DNA from: Agreia sp. Leaf210
GTDB lineage: Bacteria > Actinomycetota > Actinomycetes > Actinomycetales > Microbacteriaceae
Direction: 5' to 3'
Assembly: GCF_001421485.1 (NCBI RefSeq)
Contig: NZ_LMKK01000001.1
Span: 67,717-131,716, forward strand
Length of the DNA: 64,000 bases
In this document: positions 1-8,990 of the stretch, piece after piece
Layout: every line of letters begins with the position of its first letter
Numbering within the stretch: position 1 is the stretch's first letter
The notes under the pieces: model-generated
Databases searched by the model: none
The model's input: the letters and a program-made list of their open reading frames with translations, nothing else
What the model was told of the DNA's origin: nothing
Program-made: the position numbers and the translations under genes

Positions 1-371
1 TCCGCGGCGTGGATCGCCCGGATCCCAGGATCCGTCGTCGCGCGCGCGGCAAACGCCGTCCACACGACAGCGTCGGTCAGGCCTGTCTCCGTGAGGCACG
101 AGACCTCTTCGCAGAACGCCCGGAGGCGTCGCTCCGCCGACTCCTCGTTCTGGAGCAGCAAGCGCAGGCGCTCACGGAACCGCACGTTGACTGCGGTCAT
201 CGCGCCGATGATGAGTGCTTCCTTGGTCGGGAAGTTGTGCTGCACTGCGCCCACCGAGACGCCTGCTTCCGCGGCGACGTTGCGAATGGTGACGGCGTCG
301 CTGCCACGGGTCGAGAGAACCGAGATGACAGCGTCGAGGATCGCGTCCCTGCTCCCGCGTCGGACGATCAT
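1..371 (-). CDS. TetR/AcrR family transcriptional regulator (C-terminus beyond window edge)
   Basis: This is a DNA-binding repressor of the TetR family, cut by the left edge after about 123 residues. The N-terminus carries the typical helix-turn-helix: DAILDAVISVLSTRG, then VTIRNVAAEAGVSVGAVQHNFPTKEAL, matching the family pattern (..IA..AGVS.G..Y.HF..K..L) at residues 10-50. The ATG at 371 follows a GGGAGGGAGAG Shine-Dalgarno stretch. The gene is divergent from the DUF418 membrane protein at 439, and palindromes lie between and just inside the two genes, so control of that neighbour is the simplest inference. The ligand-binding domain is mostly outside the window, so no ligand can be suggested. 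Confidence 0.9.
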   Translation of the reverse strand, partial: MIVRRGSRDAILDAVISVLSTRGSDAVTIRNVAAEAGVSVGAVQHNFPTKEALIIGAMTAVNVRFRERLRLLLQNEESAERRLRAFCEEVSCLTETGLTDAVVWTAFAARATTDPGIRAIHAA

Positions 372-421
372 CGCTCTCCCTCCCCGCTCGCGGCGACGTC
401 GCTGGCGTCGATCGCCCCTCT

Positions 422-459
422 TAGGCTACGGTCAGATCATGACCAATACGAGCGTATTG
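422..459. promoter_or_regulatory. Divergent promoter with candidate TetR operator palindromes
   Basis: TAGGCTA at 422-428 reads as a TAnnnT -10 hexamer on both strands (TAGGCT plus, TAGCCT minus). TACGGT at 427-432 lies 6 nt before the ATG at 439. Two inverted repeats follow: GGTCA-N5-TGACC (430-444) and CAATACG-AG-CGTATTG (444-459). The second is a perfect 7-bp-arm repeat typical in size for TetR operators. That the adjacent TetR protein binds here is inference. Confidence 0.5.
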
Positions 460-1599
460 CACAGCACGAACTCCCGTGGCGCCCGCATCGGGGCGATCGA
501 TGTCGTCCGCGGTATCGCGATCGTCGGCACGCTCGGAACCAACATCTGGGTGTTCTCCCACCCTTGGGGACTCCTCGGCATGCTGAGCATGCCGGTGACG
601 TCCGAGCCGGGCGGACCGGAAGCGGTTGCGCAACTCGCCCTGATGTCCCTCGCACAGGGGAAGTTTCTCGCGCTACTCTCCCTCGTCTTCGGGATGGGGC
701 TTGCGATCCAACACGCCGCGGCCGTGCGTCGTGAAACCCGGTGGCCCGGGCGTTATCTCTGGCGGGCGACGCTCCTGCTGCTCGACGGCGCGATCAACTA
801 CGTTCTCATCGCGGAGTTTGACGTGCTCATGGGCTACGCCGTGACAGGAGCGATCGTCGCCTACCTGCTCCTCACCCGCCCGCGTGCTCAGCGGGCGATG
901 ATCGTGATGTTCGGCGCACTCCACGTGCTCATCATCTCCGCGGTCGTGGCCGCCGTAGCTCTCGGCGACGCTGGCGGCGAGGCGGCGCTGCCCAACGGAC
1001 GCAATCCCTACGCCGATGGCTCCTTCCTCGACCTCGTGCTCTTCCGCCTCGACAATGCCGGAATCTTCCGTGTGGAACCCGTGCTCATCGGCTTCCTGTC
1101 GCTCGCGCTCTTCCTCCTCGGCGCTCGGCTCCTGGGTTCCGGTGTCTTCGCCCCAGGGGGCGACAGGCTCCGCCGACGGCTCCTCATCCTGGGTGCTGTC
1201 GCGGTGCCGATCGACCTTGCCCTCGGCATTGGCGGAGGAACCGCGGGACTACTCGCCGAGCGCTACCTGGTGGCGCCGTTCGTGGCTCTCGGGCTCCTCG
1301 CTCTCGTCGCCGAGCTCTGCCTGAGCAGAGGCACGGACGGATGGCTCGCTCGCCGGTCGAGCGAGATCGGTCGCGTCGCGCTCAGCGCGTACATGCTTCA
1401 GAACCTGCTGGCTGGAGCGCTGTTCTATGGCTGGGGCCTCGGCCTTGCTGAGCGCACCCTTGAATGGCGTTTGCCCGTGACCGTGGCGGCCTTCATCGCG
1501 CTCACAGCCGTCATCTCACTGTTCGCGCACCTCTGGCTGCGACGGTTCGCCCTCGGTCCGGTCGAATGGCTCTGGAAGCGCGCCGCCGGAACCCGCTGA
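439..1599 (+). CDS. DUF418 domain-containing integral membrane protein
   Basis: This 386-residue polytopic membrane protein resembles the YeiB/DUF418 family. The N-terminus IGAIDVVRGIAIVGTLGTNIW is the family hallmark (D..RG.A..G....N). About eight to ten hydrophobic segments follow, and the C-terminal third contains the conserved region RVALSAYMLQNL..., seen in DUF418. Function in the family is not established; a transport or envelope role is usually suggested. The ATG at 439 was chosen because the hallmark begins about 17 residues later and a TACGGT -10 box ends 6 nt upstream, which suggests a leaderless mRNA. The candidate operator covers codons 2-7. The 3' end overlaps the convergent small gene at 1516-1794 by 84 nt. 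Confidence 0.85.
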   Translation: MTNTSVLHSTNSRGARIGAIDVVRGIAIVGTLGTNIWVFSHPWGLLGMLSMPVTSEPGGPEAVAQLALMSLAQGKFLALLSLVFGMGLAIQHAAAVRRETRWPGRYLWRATLLLLDGAINYVLIAEFDVLMGYAVTGAIVAYLLLTRPRAQRAMIVMFGALHVLIISAVVAAVALGDAGGEAALPNGRNPYADGSFLDLVLFRLDNAGIFRVEPVLIGFLSLALFLLGARLLGSGVFAPGGDRLRRRLLILGAVAVPIDLALGIGGGTAGLLAERYLVAPFVALGLLALVAELCLSRGTDGWLARRSSEIGRVALSAYMLQNLLAGALFYGWGLGLAERTLEWRLPVTVAAFIALTAVISLFAHLWLRRFALGPVEWLWKRAAGTR

Positions 1600-1794
1600 G
1601 TGCGAACCGACCCGTGACGGCGACGCCCGCCGGCGCTCACGGCGTCTGTCGACGGCCAGCACCGCCGCCGAGACGAGCAGGATGACGCCGACCGGGATCA
1701 TGATCCAGGTCATCGTGAGCGCGGGAACGAGCACGCCGAAGTACACGCCGAATCCCGTCAGCAGCACGAGCGCGGTGTTGCGGTAGGCGTCCAC
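1516..1794 (-). CDS. Small two-helix membrane protein of unknown function
   Basis: A 92-residue protein starts at a GTG (1794), 13 nt downstream of the leuS stop and co-directional with it. Residues 5-25 (TALVLLTGFGVYFGVLVPALT) and 28-46 (IMIPVGVILLVSAAVLAVD) are two hydrophobic helices. A charged, probably disordered tail follows. I do not recognise a named family. It may be translationally linked to leuS. The tail overlaps the end of the convergent DUF418 gene by 84 nt, so the coding assignment of that tail is less certain than the helices. Confidence 0.55.
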   Translation of the reverse strand: MDAYRNTALVLLTGFGVYFGVLVPALTMTWIMIPVGVILLVSAAVLAVDRRRERRRASPSRVGSHSAGSGGALPEPFDRTEGEPSQPEVREQ

Positions 1795-1807
1795 TCGGCG
1801 ACTCCCG

Positions 1808-4411
1808 CTAGGCCGCCGGCTTCGTCGCGATGCTGACGACGCGCGGGGCTCGCACGACGACGTTGACGATCTCACGATCGCCAATCGCGCGCTGAACGGC
1901 GGCGGATGCCCGGGCCATCGCCTCGAGGTCGCTGCCGGCGATCGTGGGCGGCACCTCGAGCCGGTCGCGCACCTTGCCGTCGACCTGCACGACCGCGGTC
2001 ACCGATTCCTCGGTGAGCAGCGCAGGATCGGCTCCTCGCCAGCCGTAGCCGGAGATCGTCGCCGGGTAGCCGAGACGCTCCCACATGTCTTCTGCCGTGT
2101 AGGGCGCGAACAGGCTGAGTCCGAGCGCGATCGTCTCGACGGCCTCGCGCACGGCCGGGTCGCCGCCGCCCGGGCCCTTGTCGACGGCCTTGCGGGTCAC
2201 GTTGACGAGCTCCATGATGCGCGCCACGACGACGTTGAACTTGAACGCCTCGATGAGGCCGGGCGCCTCGGCCAGGAAGCGGTGGGTGACCCGGCGCAGG
2301 GCGATGTCGCCGTCGCGCCAGTTGACCTCGGGCTTGCTGGTGACGTCTCCGGCCAGCCTCCACGCGCGGGCGAGGAACTTGGAGGACCCGGCCGGCGACA
2401 CGTCCGCCCAGTCGATGTCGTCTTCCGGCGGGCCGGCGAACGCCATCGTGAGCCGCACGGCGTCGACACCGTGCTCGTCGAGCTGATCGCTCAGCTGCAC
2501 GATGTTGCCCTTGGACTTCGACATGGCGGAGCCGTCCATCAGAACCATGCCCTGGTTCAGCAGCGCGCTGAACGGCTCGGTGAACGAGACGAGTCCCAGG
2601 TCGAACAGCACCTTCGTGATGAAACGCGCGTAGAGCAGGTGCAGGATCGCGTGCGTGACGCCGCCCACGTACTGGTCGACGGGCGCCCACTTGTCGACGT
2701 CTTTCGGGTCGAAGGCCTTCTCGCTGTCGTGCGGGTTGAGGAAGCGAAGGAAGTACCACGAGCTGTCGACGAAGGTGTCCATGGTGTCGGCGTCGCGCAG
2801 CGCCGGGGTGCCGTCGACGGGGTTGGTCACGTTGACCCAGTCCTCTGCGGCGCCCAGCGGAGAGCTTCCGCGCGGCTTGAGGTCGAGGCCGTCGCTCGGC
2901 GGCAGCAGTACGGGCAGCTGGTCTTCGGGAACGGGAATCTCTTCGCCGTTCTCGCCGTGGATGATCGGGATCGGCGTACCCCAATACCGCTGACGCGAGA
3001 TCAGCCAGTCGCGCAGGCGGTAGTTCTTGGCGGGGCGGCCGGCGCCCTGCTGCTGCAGGATCTCGATGGCCTTCTTGATGGCGTTGACCTTCGAGAGCCC
3101 GTTCAGCGGGCCGGAGTTCATGAGACGCCCGTCGCCCGCGAGCGCGACTCCCGTGACGGCGGGGTCGTAGCTGCCGAAGTTCGGGTCGTCGAGGCTCTGT
3201 TCAGCAAGCATGGCGTCGGTGATGATCGGGATGGCGCCGGTCGCGGGTGCGGTGACGTCGACGACCATACGGATCGGCAGGTCGAAGGCGCGCGCGAAGT
3301 CGAGGTCACGCTGGTCGTGGGCGGGAACGGCCATGACCGCACCGGTGCCGTAGTCGGCCAGCACGTAGTCTGCGGCCCAGATGGGCATGCGCTCTCCGTT
3401 GACCGGGTTGATCGCATAGCGCTCGAGGAACACGCCGGTCTTGGGGCGGTCGGTGGCCTGGCGCTCGGTCTCGGTGCTCTTCTGCACGGCGGTGAGGTAC
3501 TGCTTGAACGCGTCCTGCACCTCCGGCGTCGACTCTGCCGCGAGTTCGATCGCGAGATCGGAGTCGGGGGCCACGACCATGAAGGTCGCGCCGAAGAGCG
3601 TGTCGGGCCGGGTGGTGAACACGGTGACGGGCTCGTCGCGCCCCTCGACGGCGAAGTCGACGTCGGCACCGATCGAGCGTCCGATCCAGTTGCGCTGCAT
3701 GCTCAGCACCTTCGACGGCCATGAGCCCTCGAGCTGGTTGAGGTCGTCGAGCAGACGGTCGGCGTAGTCGGTGATCTTGAAGTACCACTGGGTGAGCTTC
3801 TTCTTGACGACCACCGCGCCGCTGCGCTCCGAGGTGCCGTCGGGCAGAACCTGCTCGTTGGCGAGCACGGTCTGGTCTACCGGGTCCCAGTTGACCCAGC
3901 TGGCCTTGCGGTAGGCGAGACCCTTCTTGTACATCTGCAGGAACAACCACTGATTCCACTTGTAGTACTCGGGATCGCTGGTGTGCAGCACGCGGTCCCA
4001 GTCGAACGAGGCGGCGTAGCGGCGCATGCTGCGCTTCTGCTGTTCGATGTTGTCGTAGGTCCACTGGCGCGGGTCGAGGCCGCGCTTGATCGCGGCGTTC
4101 TCGGCGGGCAGGCCGAAGGAATCCCAGCCGATGGGGTGCAGCACGTTGAAGCCCTGCTGGCGCCAGTAGCGCGCGATCACGTCTCCGAGCGCATACGCCT
4201 CGGCGTGGCCCATGTGCAGGTCGCCCGATGGGTAGGGGAACATGTCGAGCACGTACTTGCGCGGGCGCTTGTCTCCCTCGAGGTCGGTCTTGAAGGGCTG
4301 CATCTCGTCCCAGCGAGGCAGCCACTTGTTCTGAATGGCGGCGAAGTCGTAGTGGAGGGCCGGGTCGTTGCGGGGGTCGTACTGCTCGGCGCTCGTCGTT
4401 TCGATGGTCAC
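1808..4411 (-). CDS. leuS: Leucine--tRNA ligase
   Basis: Class I aminoacyl-tRNA synthetase that charges tRNA-Leu, 867 residues and full length for a bacterial LeuRS. The HIGH-type motif HMGH is at residues 66-69 inside [15 protein letters not shown]. The KMSKS-type motif (SAMSKSKGN) is near residue 628. The CP1 editing domain is visible as [14 protein letters not shown] and [15 protein letters not shown], the site that hydrolyses mischarged tRNA. The C-terminal anticodon-binding and tail domains are present. The start is GTG 4411, preceded by GAGAG 4 nt upstream. The leader contains an in-frame-terminating short ORF whose TGA overlaps this GTG. Confidence 0.98.
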   Translation of the reverse strand: MTIETTSAEQYDPRNDPALHYDFAAIQNKWLPRWDEMQPFKTDLEGDKRPRKYVLDMFPYPSGDLHMGHAEAYALGDVIARYWRQQGFNVLHPIGWDSFGLPAENAAIKRGLDPRQWTYDNIEQQKRSMRRYAASFDWDRVLHTSDPEYYKWNQWLFLQMYKKGLAYRKASWVNWDPVDQTVLANEQVLPDGTSERSGAVVVKKKLTQWYFKITDYADRLLDDLNQLEGSWPSKVLSMQRNWIGRSIGADVDFAVEGRDEPVTVFTTRPDTLFGATFMVVAPDSDLAIELAAESTPEVQDAFKQYLTAVQKSTETERQATDRPKTGVFLERYAINPVNGERMPIWAADYVLADYGTGAVMAVPAHDQRDLDFARAFDLPIRMVVDVTAPATGAIPIITDAMLAEQSLDDPNFGSYDPAVTGVALAGDGRLMNSGPLNGLSKVNAIKKAIEILQQQGAGRPAKNYRLRDWLISRQRYWGTPIPIIHGENGEEIPVPEDQLPVLLPPSDGLDLKPRGSSPLGAAEDWVNVTNPVDGTPALRDADTMDTFVDSSWYFLRFLNPHDSEKAFDPKDVDKWAPVDQYVGGVTHAILHLLYARFITKVLFDLGLVSFTEPFSALLNQGMVLMDGSAMSKSKGNIVQLSDQLDEHGVDAVRLTMAFAGPPEDDIDWADVSPAGSSKFLARAWRLAGDVTSKPEVNWRDGDIALRRVTHRFLAEAPGLIEAFKFNVVVARIMELVNVTRKAVDKGPGGGDPAVREAVETIALGLSLFAPYTAEDMWERLGYPATISGYGWRGADPALLTEESVTAVVQVDGKVRDRLEVPPTIAGSDLEAMARASAAVQRAIGDREIVNVVVRAPRVVSIATKPAA

Positions 4412-4541
4412 GCGACTCTCAATTCCTGCTTGGGTTCGGCTGCTGGGCCAAGATCGCCGCGATACACACCCCGTCGATGCACGTCAGACGCGTGACACGG
4501 GGGCGCGGCAGCAATCCATCGTACTAAACCTGCCCGCACCG

Positions 4542-4557
4542 TATCGTTGAGCACGTG
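4542..4557 (+). promoter_or_regulatory. Leaderless promoter of tag (-10 TATCGT)
   Basis: TATCGT (4542-4547) ends 7 nt before the GTG start at 4555, which puts the predicted transcription start on the start codon. No Shine-Dalgarno sequence is present. Inferred from spacing only. Confidence 0.55.
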
Positions 4558-5154
4558 GATGCGACCATCACCAGCGCCGACGGCGTCACCCGCTGCGGCT
4601 GGGCTCATTCCGCGCCGGAGATGCTGCGCTATCACGACGAGGAGTGGGGCAGAACGCTGCACGGCGACCAGCCGCTGTTCGAGAAGCTCTGCCTCGAGGC
4701 ATTCCAGTCCGGGCTCTCCTGGATCACGATCCTGCGCAAGCGCGAGGCCTTCCGCACCGCCTTCGCCTCGTTCGATATCGACCGTGTCGCCGCATTCGAC
4801 GAGGGCGATGTGGAGCGCCTCATGGCCGATGCCGGCATCGTGCGGAACCGCGCCAAGATCACCGCCTCCATCGCCAACGCCCGGGCGACGAAGGCCCTCG
4901 TCGACCCGCAGCCGGGGGCGCTCGACTCCCTGCTCTGGAAGTACGCTCCCCCACGGCGCACGGTCGCGCCGGAGTCGTATTCCCAGGTCCCCGCGTCGAC
5001 GCCGTTCTCGACCTCCGCGAGCGCCGCACTCAAGACGCTCGGCTATCGCTTCGTCGGACCCACCACGATGTACGCGCTCATGCAATTCGCGGGCCTGGTC
5101 AACGATCACGCCGCCGGCTGCCACCTGGCCGTGGGTGAACCGGGCGCGCTCTAG
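4555..5154 (+). CDS. tag: DNA-3-methyladenine glycosylase I
   Basis: This base-excision-repair enzyme removes 3-methyladenine from alkylated DNA; 199 residues is the usual length. The zinc-binding pattern of the TagI family is intact. Cys14 (RCGWAHS) and His27 (RYHDEEWG) are 13 residues apart, and HAAGC near the C-terminus supplies the second His/Cys pair 4 residues apart. These match the known spacing of the E. coli Tag ligands. The LFEKLCLEAFQSGLSWITIL block is the conserved core. The GTG start at 4555 lies directly after a TATCGT -10 box, suggesting leaderless translation. The gene is divergent from leuS and convergent with pabB, 12 nt apart. Confidence 0.97.
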   Translation: MDATITSADGVTRCGWAHSAPEMLRYHDEEWGRTLHGDQPLFEKLCLEAFQSGLSWITILRKREAFRTAFASFDIDRVAAFDEGDVERLMADAGIVRNRAKITASIANARATKALVDPQPGALDSLLWKYAPPRRTVAPESYSQVPASTPFSTSASAALKTLGYRFVGPTTMYALMQFAGLVNDHAAGCHLAVGEPGAL

Positions 5155-5166
5155 CCCGACCCGCCG

Positions 5167-6525
5167 CTACAGGCCGAGCGCATCCAGCAGTGGCCCGGCC
5201 TTGACCCGGGTCTCCTCGACCTCGTCGTCGACGACCGAGAGGGCCGTGATGCCGCCGCCCGTGCCGATGGATGCGCCGCCTGGCGTGAGCACGACGCTGC
5301 GGATGACCATCGCCAGGTCGAGCGCGTCATCGAGGCCGATGTAGCCGAAGACGCCGGCGTAGATTCCGCGAGCGCCGCCTTCCAGCCTGTTCAGGATGCG
5401 CATGGCGCTGATCTTGGGAGCCCCGGTCATCGACCCCGCGGGAAACAGCGCGGCGATGGCGTCGAGCGAATCGGCCTCGGGAGCGAGCCGGGCTGTGACC
5501 GTGCTGACGAGCTGGTGAACGGAACTGTAGCTCTCGACCGCCAGCAGGCTGGTCACCTCGACCGATCCGAGCTGCGCCACCCGCGAGAGATCGTTGCGCA
5601 TCAGGTCGACGATCATGAGGTTCTCGGCCCGCTCCTTGTCGCTGGCGAGCAACTCCTCTTTGAGCCGCTCGTCGTCGACGACGTCCACTCCGCGCGGACG
5701 CGTTCCCTTGATCGGTTTCGTCTCGACGGCGCCAGAGGAGTCGATGCGCAGAAAACGCTCGGGGCTGGCGCTCACGAGTGCGACGTCGTTGATGCGCAGA
5801 TACCCGCCGTGGTGGCTCGCGTGAGCGGCGCGCACGGCGATATAGAGACCGAGAGGGTCGGGGTGCACCTCGGCGGTGATCTCGTTCGTGAGGCAGAGCT
5901 GGTAGGCGTCTCCCCTTCGGATCGACTCCTGACACTCGCGTACCAGCCGCGCGTAGTCGTGCGCGTCGTGCCTCCACCGGGCGGCTGTCGCCTCGGCGGG
6001 CTGCCGGATGCGGTCCGCTTGTGCAAGAGGAAATGGCGCGAGCACCGGCGCGCGTCCGAGACGGAGGGCGTCGAGACGGCGCGCGGTGCGCTCGAGCCAG
6101 CCCTCGGCATCCGGTTCGCCTTCGAGCGCGAGCAGCGTGACCGTGCCCGACCGGTGATCGAAGGCGATCGCTCGAGTCACCCACAGCAGAGCCGCGCCGG
6201 GCGTCGTCGCCGAGGCCGTGTCGACCCCGAGCTCGACCGCGCCGAACTCGTACGACAGCCAGCCGACCCAGCCGAGTGCGAATCCCTCGGACGCGCCGCT
6301 GACCAGGTCGACCCCGCGCCGGCGTTCGCGCAGATCGTGGATCAGCCCGGGCAGGTCTGCCGGAGCATCGATCGGGTCTCCGGCGCCGAGATAGCTCGTG
6401 CCCGAGGCCGCGTCACGACCGGAGTCGAGCCAGAACGCATTCGGCTCACGACCGTAGACCTCGATGAACACCCGCTCGGGATCGACCCAGTGCTCGAGTG
6501 CTCTGGTGACGACGCGGCGGGACAC
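5167..6525 (-). CDS. pabB: Aminodeoxychorismate synthase component I
   Basis: PabB converts chorismate plus ammonia to 4-amino-4-deoxychorismate for p-aminobenzoate and folate synthesis. The 452-residue protein has the chorismate-binding core with ETKPIKGTRPRG (PIKGT lysine typical of PabB and not of anthranilate synthase), AENLMIVDLMRNDLSRV, GSMTGAPKISAMRIL and GIYAGVFGYIG. No glutamine amidotransferase (PabA) lies in the window, so its partner must be encoded elsewhere. The GTG start at 6525 was chosen over a far upstream extension because TACGCT (-10) ends 6 nt upstream, and because everything further upstream belongs to the divergent pabC. The reading frame stays open antisense to pabC by chance. 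Confidence 0.95.
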   Translation of the reverse strand: MSRRVVTRALEHWVDPERVFIEVYGREPNAFWLDSGRDAASGTSYLGAGDPIDAPADLPGLIHDLRERRRGVDLVSGASEGFALGWVGWLSYEFGAVELGVDTASATTPGAALLWVTRAIAFDHRSGTVTLLALEGEPDAEGWLERTARRLDALRLGRAPVLAPFPLAQADRIRQPAEATAARWRHDAHDYARLVRECQESIRRGDAYQLCLTNEITAEVHPDPLGLYIAVRAAHASHHGGYLRINDVALVSASPERFLRIDSSGAVETKPIKGTRPRGVDVVDDERLKEELLASDKERAENLMIVDLMRNDLSRVAQLGSVEVTSLLAVESYSSVHQLVSTVTARLAPEADSLDAIAALFPAGSMTGAPKISAMRILNRLEGGARGIYAGVFGYIGLDDALDLAMVIRSVVLTPGGASIGTGGGITALSVVDDEVEETRVKAGPLLDALGL

Positions 6526-6543
6526 TGTAATAGCGTAGGCCGT
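6526..6543. promoter_or_regulatory. Symmetric divergent promoter of pabB and pabC
   Basis: The intergenic gap is only 18 nt. TAGCGTA (6531-6537) reads TAGCGT on plus and TACGCT on minus, so the same 7 bp can act as the -10 box of both genes. The spacing is 7 nt to the pabC GTG and 6 nt to the pabB GTG, so both mRNAs would be leaderless. No clear -35 hexamer is visible. Confidence 0.6.
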
Positions 6544-7329
6544 GTGATCGCGCCCCGCTTCTTCGTCTGGACGGGGCGAGAACTGGCAGAGTCGCCGGAT
6601 GTTCCGGCTCACGACGGCGTGTTCGTGGCCGACAGCTGGCTGGTCGCCGACGGGGGCGTGCGGGCCCTGCAGCTGCATCGCGACAGATTCCTTCGCGGCG
6701 TCGCATCGCAGACGAGCATCGACTCGCTCGCCGCAGAGGGCTTCTGGCAGGCGGCGGTCGATGCGCTCCCCCACACGGGCGAGTGGTTTCCCCGCGTCGA
6801 GGCGCTGCGCACGGACGCCGGGCCGACACTCTCCTTCCGCCTGCGCCCCGCACCCCCGCTCGGGGCCTCGGTACGCGTGGCGTCGCTCGACGAGGGCGAC
6901 CCGCGAACGGTCGCCACGGTGAAGGGTCCCGACCTCGACCGACTCGGCGCGCTGAAGAGCGAGGCAGCGCAGAACGATGTCGATGAACCGATCATCGTCT
7001 CGGCCGCGGGCCACGTCGTCGACGGAGCCACGAGCGCGGTGCTGTGGTGGCGCGGAGAGCGGCTGTTCGCTCCCTCGGCGTCGCTCAGCCGTGTCGACAG
7101 CGTGACCGCCAAGTCCATCCGGCTTCTCGCCACGGCCACGGGCATCACGACCGGAGAGGAGTTCGCCGCCCCGGCGGATCTCTCGGGGTGCGAGGTCTGG
7201 GTGGTCAACGCGCTGCACGGTATCCGGGTCGTGACGTCGTGGCGGAACGGACCGACGCTCGGTCGCACCGCCGGACGAGCGGCCGCGTGGCAGCGCCGAC
7301 TCGACGCCCTCGTTCGGCCGCTCCCCTAG
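6544..7329 (+). CDS. pabC: Aminotransferase class IV, probable aminodeoxychorismate lyase
   Basis: This is a PLP-dependent fold-type IV enzyme of 261 residues. PabC removes pyruvate from aminodeoxychorismate to give p-aminobenzoate. The pattern fits: N-terminal substrate region (FVADSWLVADGGVRALQLHRDRFLRG), a lysine in TVKGPDLDRLG as the likely PLP Schiff-base residue, and VVDGATSAVLWWRGERLFAPS, the usual E/D-G-x-x-S/A cofactor region. The enzyme is divergent from pabB across an 18-bp shared promoter, which supports the folate role. Class IV enzymes also include branched-chain and D-amino acid aminotransferases, so the exact activity rests on the pairing with pabB. Start is GTG 6544. Confidence 0.85.
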   Translation: MIAPRFFVWTGRELAESPDVPAHDGVFVADSWLVADGGVRALQLHRDRFLRGVASQTSIDSLAAEGFWQAAVDALPHTGEWFPRVEALRTDAGPTLSFRLRPAPPLGASVRVASLDEGDPRTVATVKGPDLDRLGALKSEAAQNDVDEPIIVSAAGHVVDGATSAVLWWRGERLFAPSASLSRVDSVTAKSIRLLATATGITTGEEFAAPADLSGCEVWVVNALHGIRVVTSWRNGPTLGRTAGRAAAWQRRLDALVRPLP

Positions 7330-7334
7330 CCTCG

Positions 7335-8990
7335 TCAGCCCAGCCGCAGACGAGCCGTTATCAGCTCGGCGGGAACGGGCAGGTGGCTGATGATCACCAC
7401 CGCGCGTCGGCCGTCGGGGTCGGCGGATGCGGACAGCAGGTCTCGCAGCAGAGCGTCTGCTCGGCCCGGGTCGACGTTGGCCGTCGGCTCGTCGAGCACG
7501 AGTATCGGGAAGTCTGCGAGCAGCGCGCGGGCCAGGGCGATGCGCTGCGCCTGTCCACCCGACACGAGCGATCCCCGCTCGCCCACCCGTGCATCCAGAC
7601 CGCCGCGCTGATCGAGCCACTCCGACAGCCCCACCCGTTCGAGCACCGCGATCAGTTCGTCGTCGGACGCGTCGTCTCGGGCGAACAGCAGGTTCTGCCG
7701 AATCGACTCGTCGAACAGGTACGGCGTCTGCTCGCTGAGCCCGATCGTGCGCCGCACCTCGGCGAGGGGCAGGCTGCGCGCGTCGACGCCGCCGAGGCGG
7801 TACGAGCCCTCGAACTCGAGGAAGCGCACCAGGACGTGCGCGAGCGTGGTCTTTCCCGATCCGCTCGGGCCGGTCACCAGGATGCGGTCGCCCGGCGACA
7901 CGGTGAGGTCGATTTCCCGAATGGCCGGCGACGACTCGTGCGGCCACGAGGCCGAGACGCCCCGAAGCTCGATCACCGCGTTCGCCGGATCGACCGTTCG
8001 GCGCGCATCCGCTGCACGGTCTGTCGGAATCTCCGGCGGCACGATCTCCGGCACGGCTGAACCGATGCGCTCGGCGCTCGAACGCACCTGGCGGAGCGCC
8101 GACAGCGCGAGCGGCACGCTGGAGATCACCTCGAAGACGGCGATCGGCACCAGCGCGATGATCGCGAGCACCGGCCCGTCGAAGCCCGCGGTTCCGAGCG
8201 CGGGGATGCCGACGAGGAGCGCGGCGATGCTCGCCGCCCCCGCCAGCACAGACAGGATGCCCGTGGCGACGCCGGTGCCCGCCGCGCTCGAGAGCACGGC
8301 GCGGGTCAGCCGCGCGTCGGCCCGTTCGACCGCGGCCAGCCGGGAGCCGGTGGCGTCGAAGGCGGTGAGCACGTCGAGGTTCACGACGGTGTCGAGCACC
8401 TCGTCGGCGAAGGCGCCCCGGAGCGGGGCGATCGACCGCTCGGCGCGCGCCGCGATGAGGCCGTTGGCCGCGGTTCCCACGAGCGCCGCGAGCACGAGCG
8501 CGATCAACAGGGCGAGGCCCGCCGGAGGAAGCAGGATCCACACCGTGATGACGCTGGTGGCGGCCACGGCCCCCGAGACAAGCAGCGGCTGAACGACTCG
8601 CAGGGGCAGGTTCTGCAGCTCGTCGACGTCGGCGGTGAGTCGAGTCAGGAGGTCTCCGCGTCGCGTGCCGGTGAGTCCGTCGGGGGCGATCGGCACGAGG
8701 CGCTCGTAGATGCCGACCCGCAGCGTCGCCAAGGTGCGGAACGCGGCATCGTGGCTCGCGAGACGCTCGGCGTAGCGGAAGCCGGCTCGCCCGAGAGCAA
8801 AGGCCCGCACGCCGACGATCGCCATGTTCAGATAGAGGATGGGCGGCATCTCGGCGGCACGCGTGATGAGGTAGGCCGAGGTCGCGAGCAGACCGACCGC
8901 GCAGAGGGCGCTCAACAGTCCGAGCAGGGCTCCGGGGGCGAATCGCCTGGCGCCCGGCTGGGCGAGGCGCAGAATCTCGGTCGTGCGCAT
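7335..8990 (-). CDS. cydC: Heterodimeric ABC exporter subunit CydC
   Basis: CydC is half of the CydDC exporter of reduced thiols (cysteine, glutathione or mycothiol in actinobacteria) needed to assemble cytochrome bd. The 551 residues comprise six N-terminal membrane helices and an ATPase domain. Walker A GPSGSGKTT is near residue 373, followed by signature VSGGQAQRIALARAL and Walker B ILVLDEPTANVD. The ATG at 8990 overlaps the cydD stop codon by one base (TCAT on the plus strand), so translation is coupled. It is the last gene of cydABDC and converges on pabC with a 5-nt gap. Confidence 0.95.
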   Translation of the reverse strand: MRTTEILRLAQPGARRFAPGALLGLLSALCAVGLLATSAYLITRAAEMPPILYLNMAIVGVRAFALGRAGFRYAERLASHDAAFRTLATLRVGIYERLVPIAPDGLTGTRRGDLLTRLTADVDELQNLPLRVVQPLLVSGAVAATSVITVWILLPPAGLALLIALVLAALVGTAANGLIAARAERSIAPLRGAFADEVLDTVVNLDVLTAFDATGSRLAAVERADARLTRAVLSSAAGTGVATGILSVLAGAASIAALLVGIPALGTAGFDGPVLAIIALVPIAVFEVISSVPLALSALRQVRSSAERIGSAVPEIVPPEIPTDRAADARRTVDPANAVIELRGVSASWPHESSPAIREIDLTVSPGDRILVTGPSGSGKTTLAHVLVRFLEFEGSYRLGGVDARSLPLAEVRRTIGLSEQTPYLFDESIRQNLLFARDDASDDELIAVLERVGLSEWLDQRGGLDARVGERGSLVSGGQAQRIALARALLADFPILVLDEPTANVDPGRADALLRDLLSASADPDGRRAVVIISHLPVPAELITARLRLG

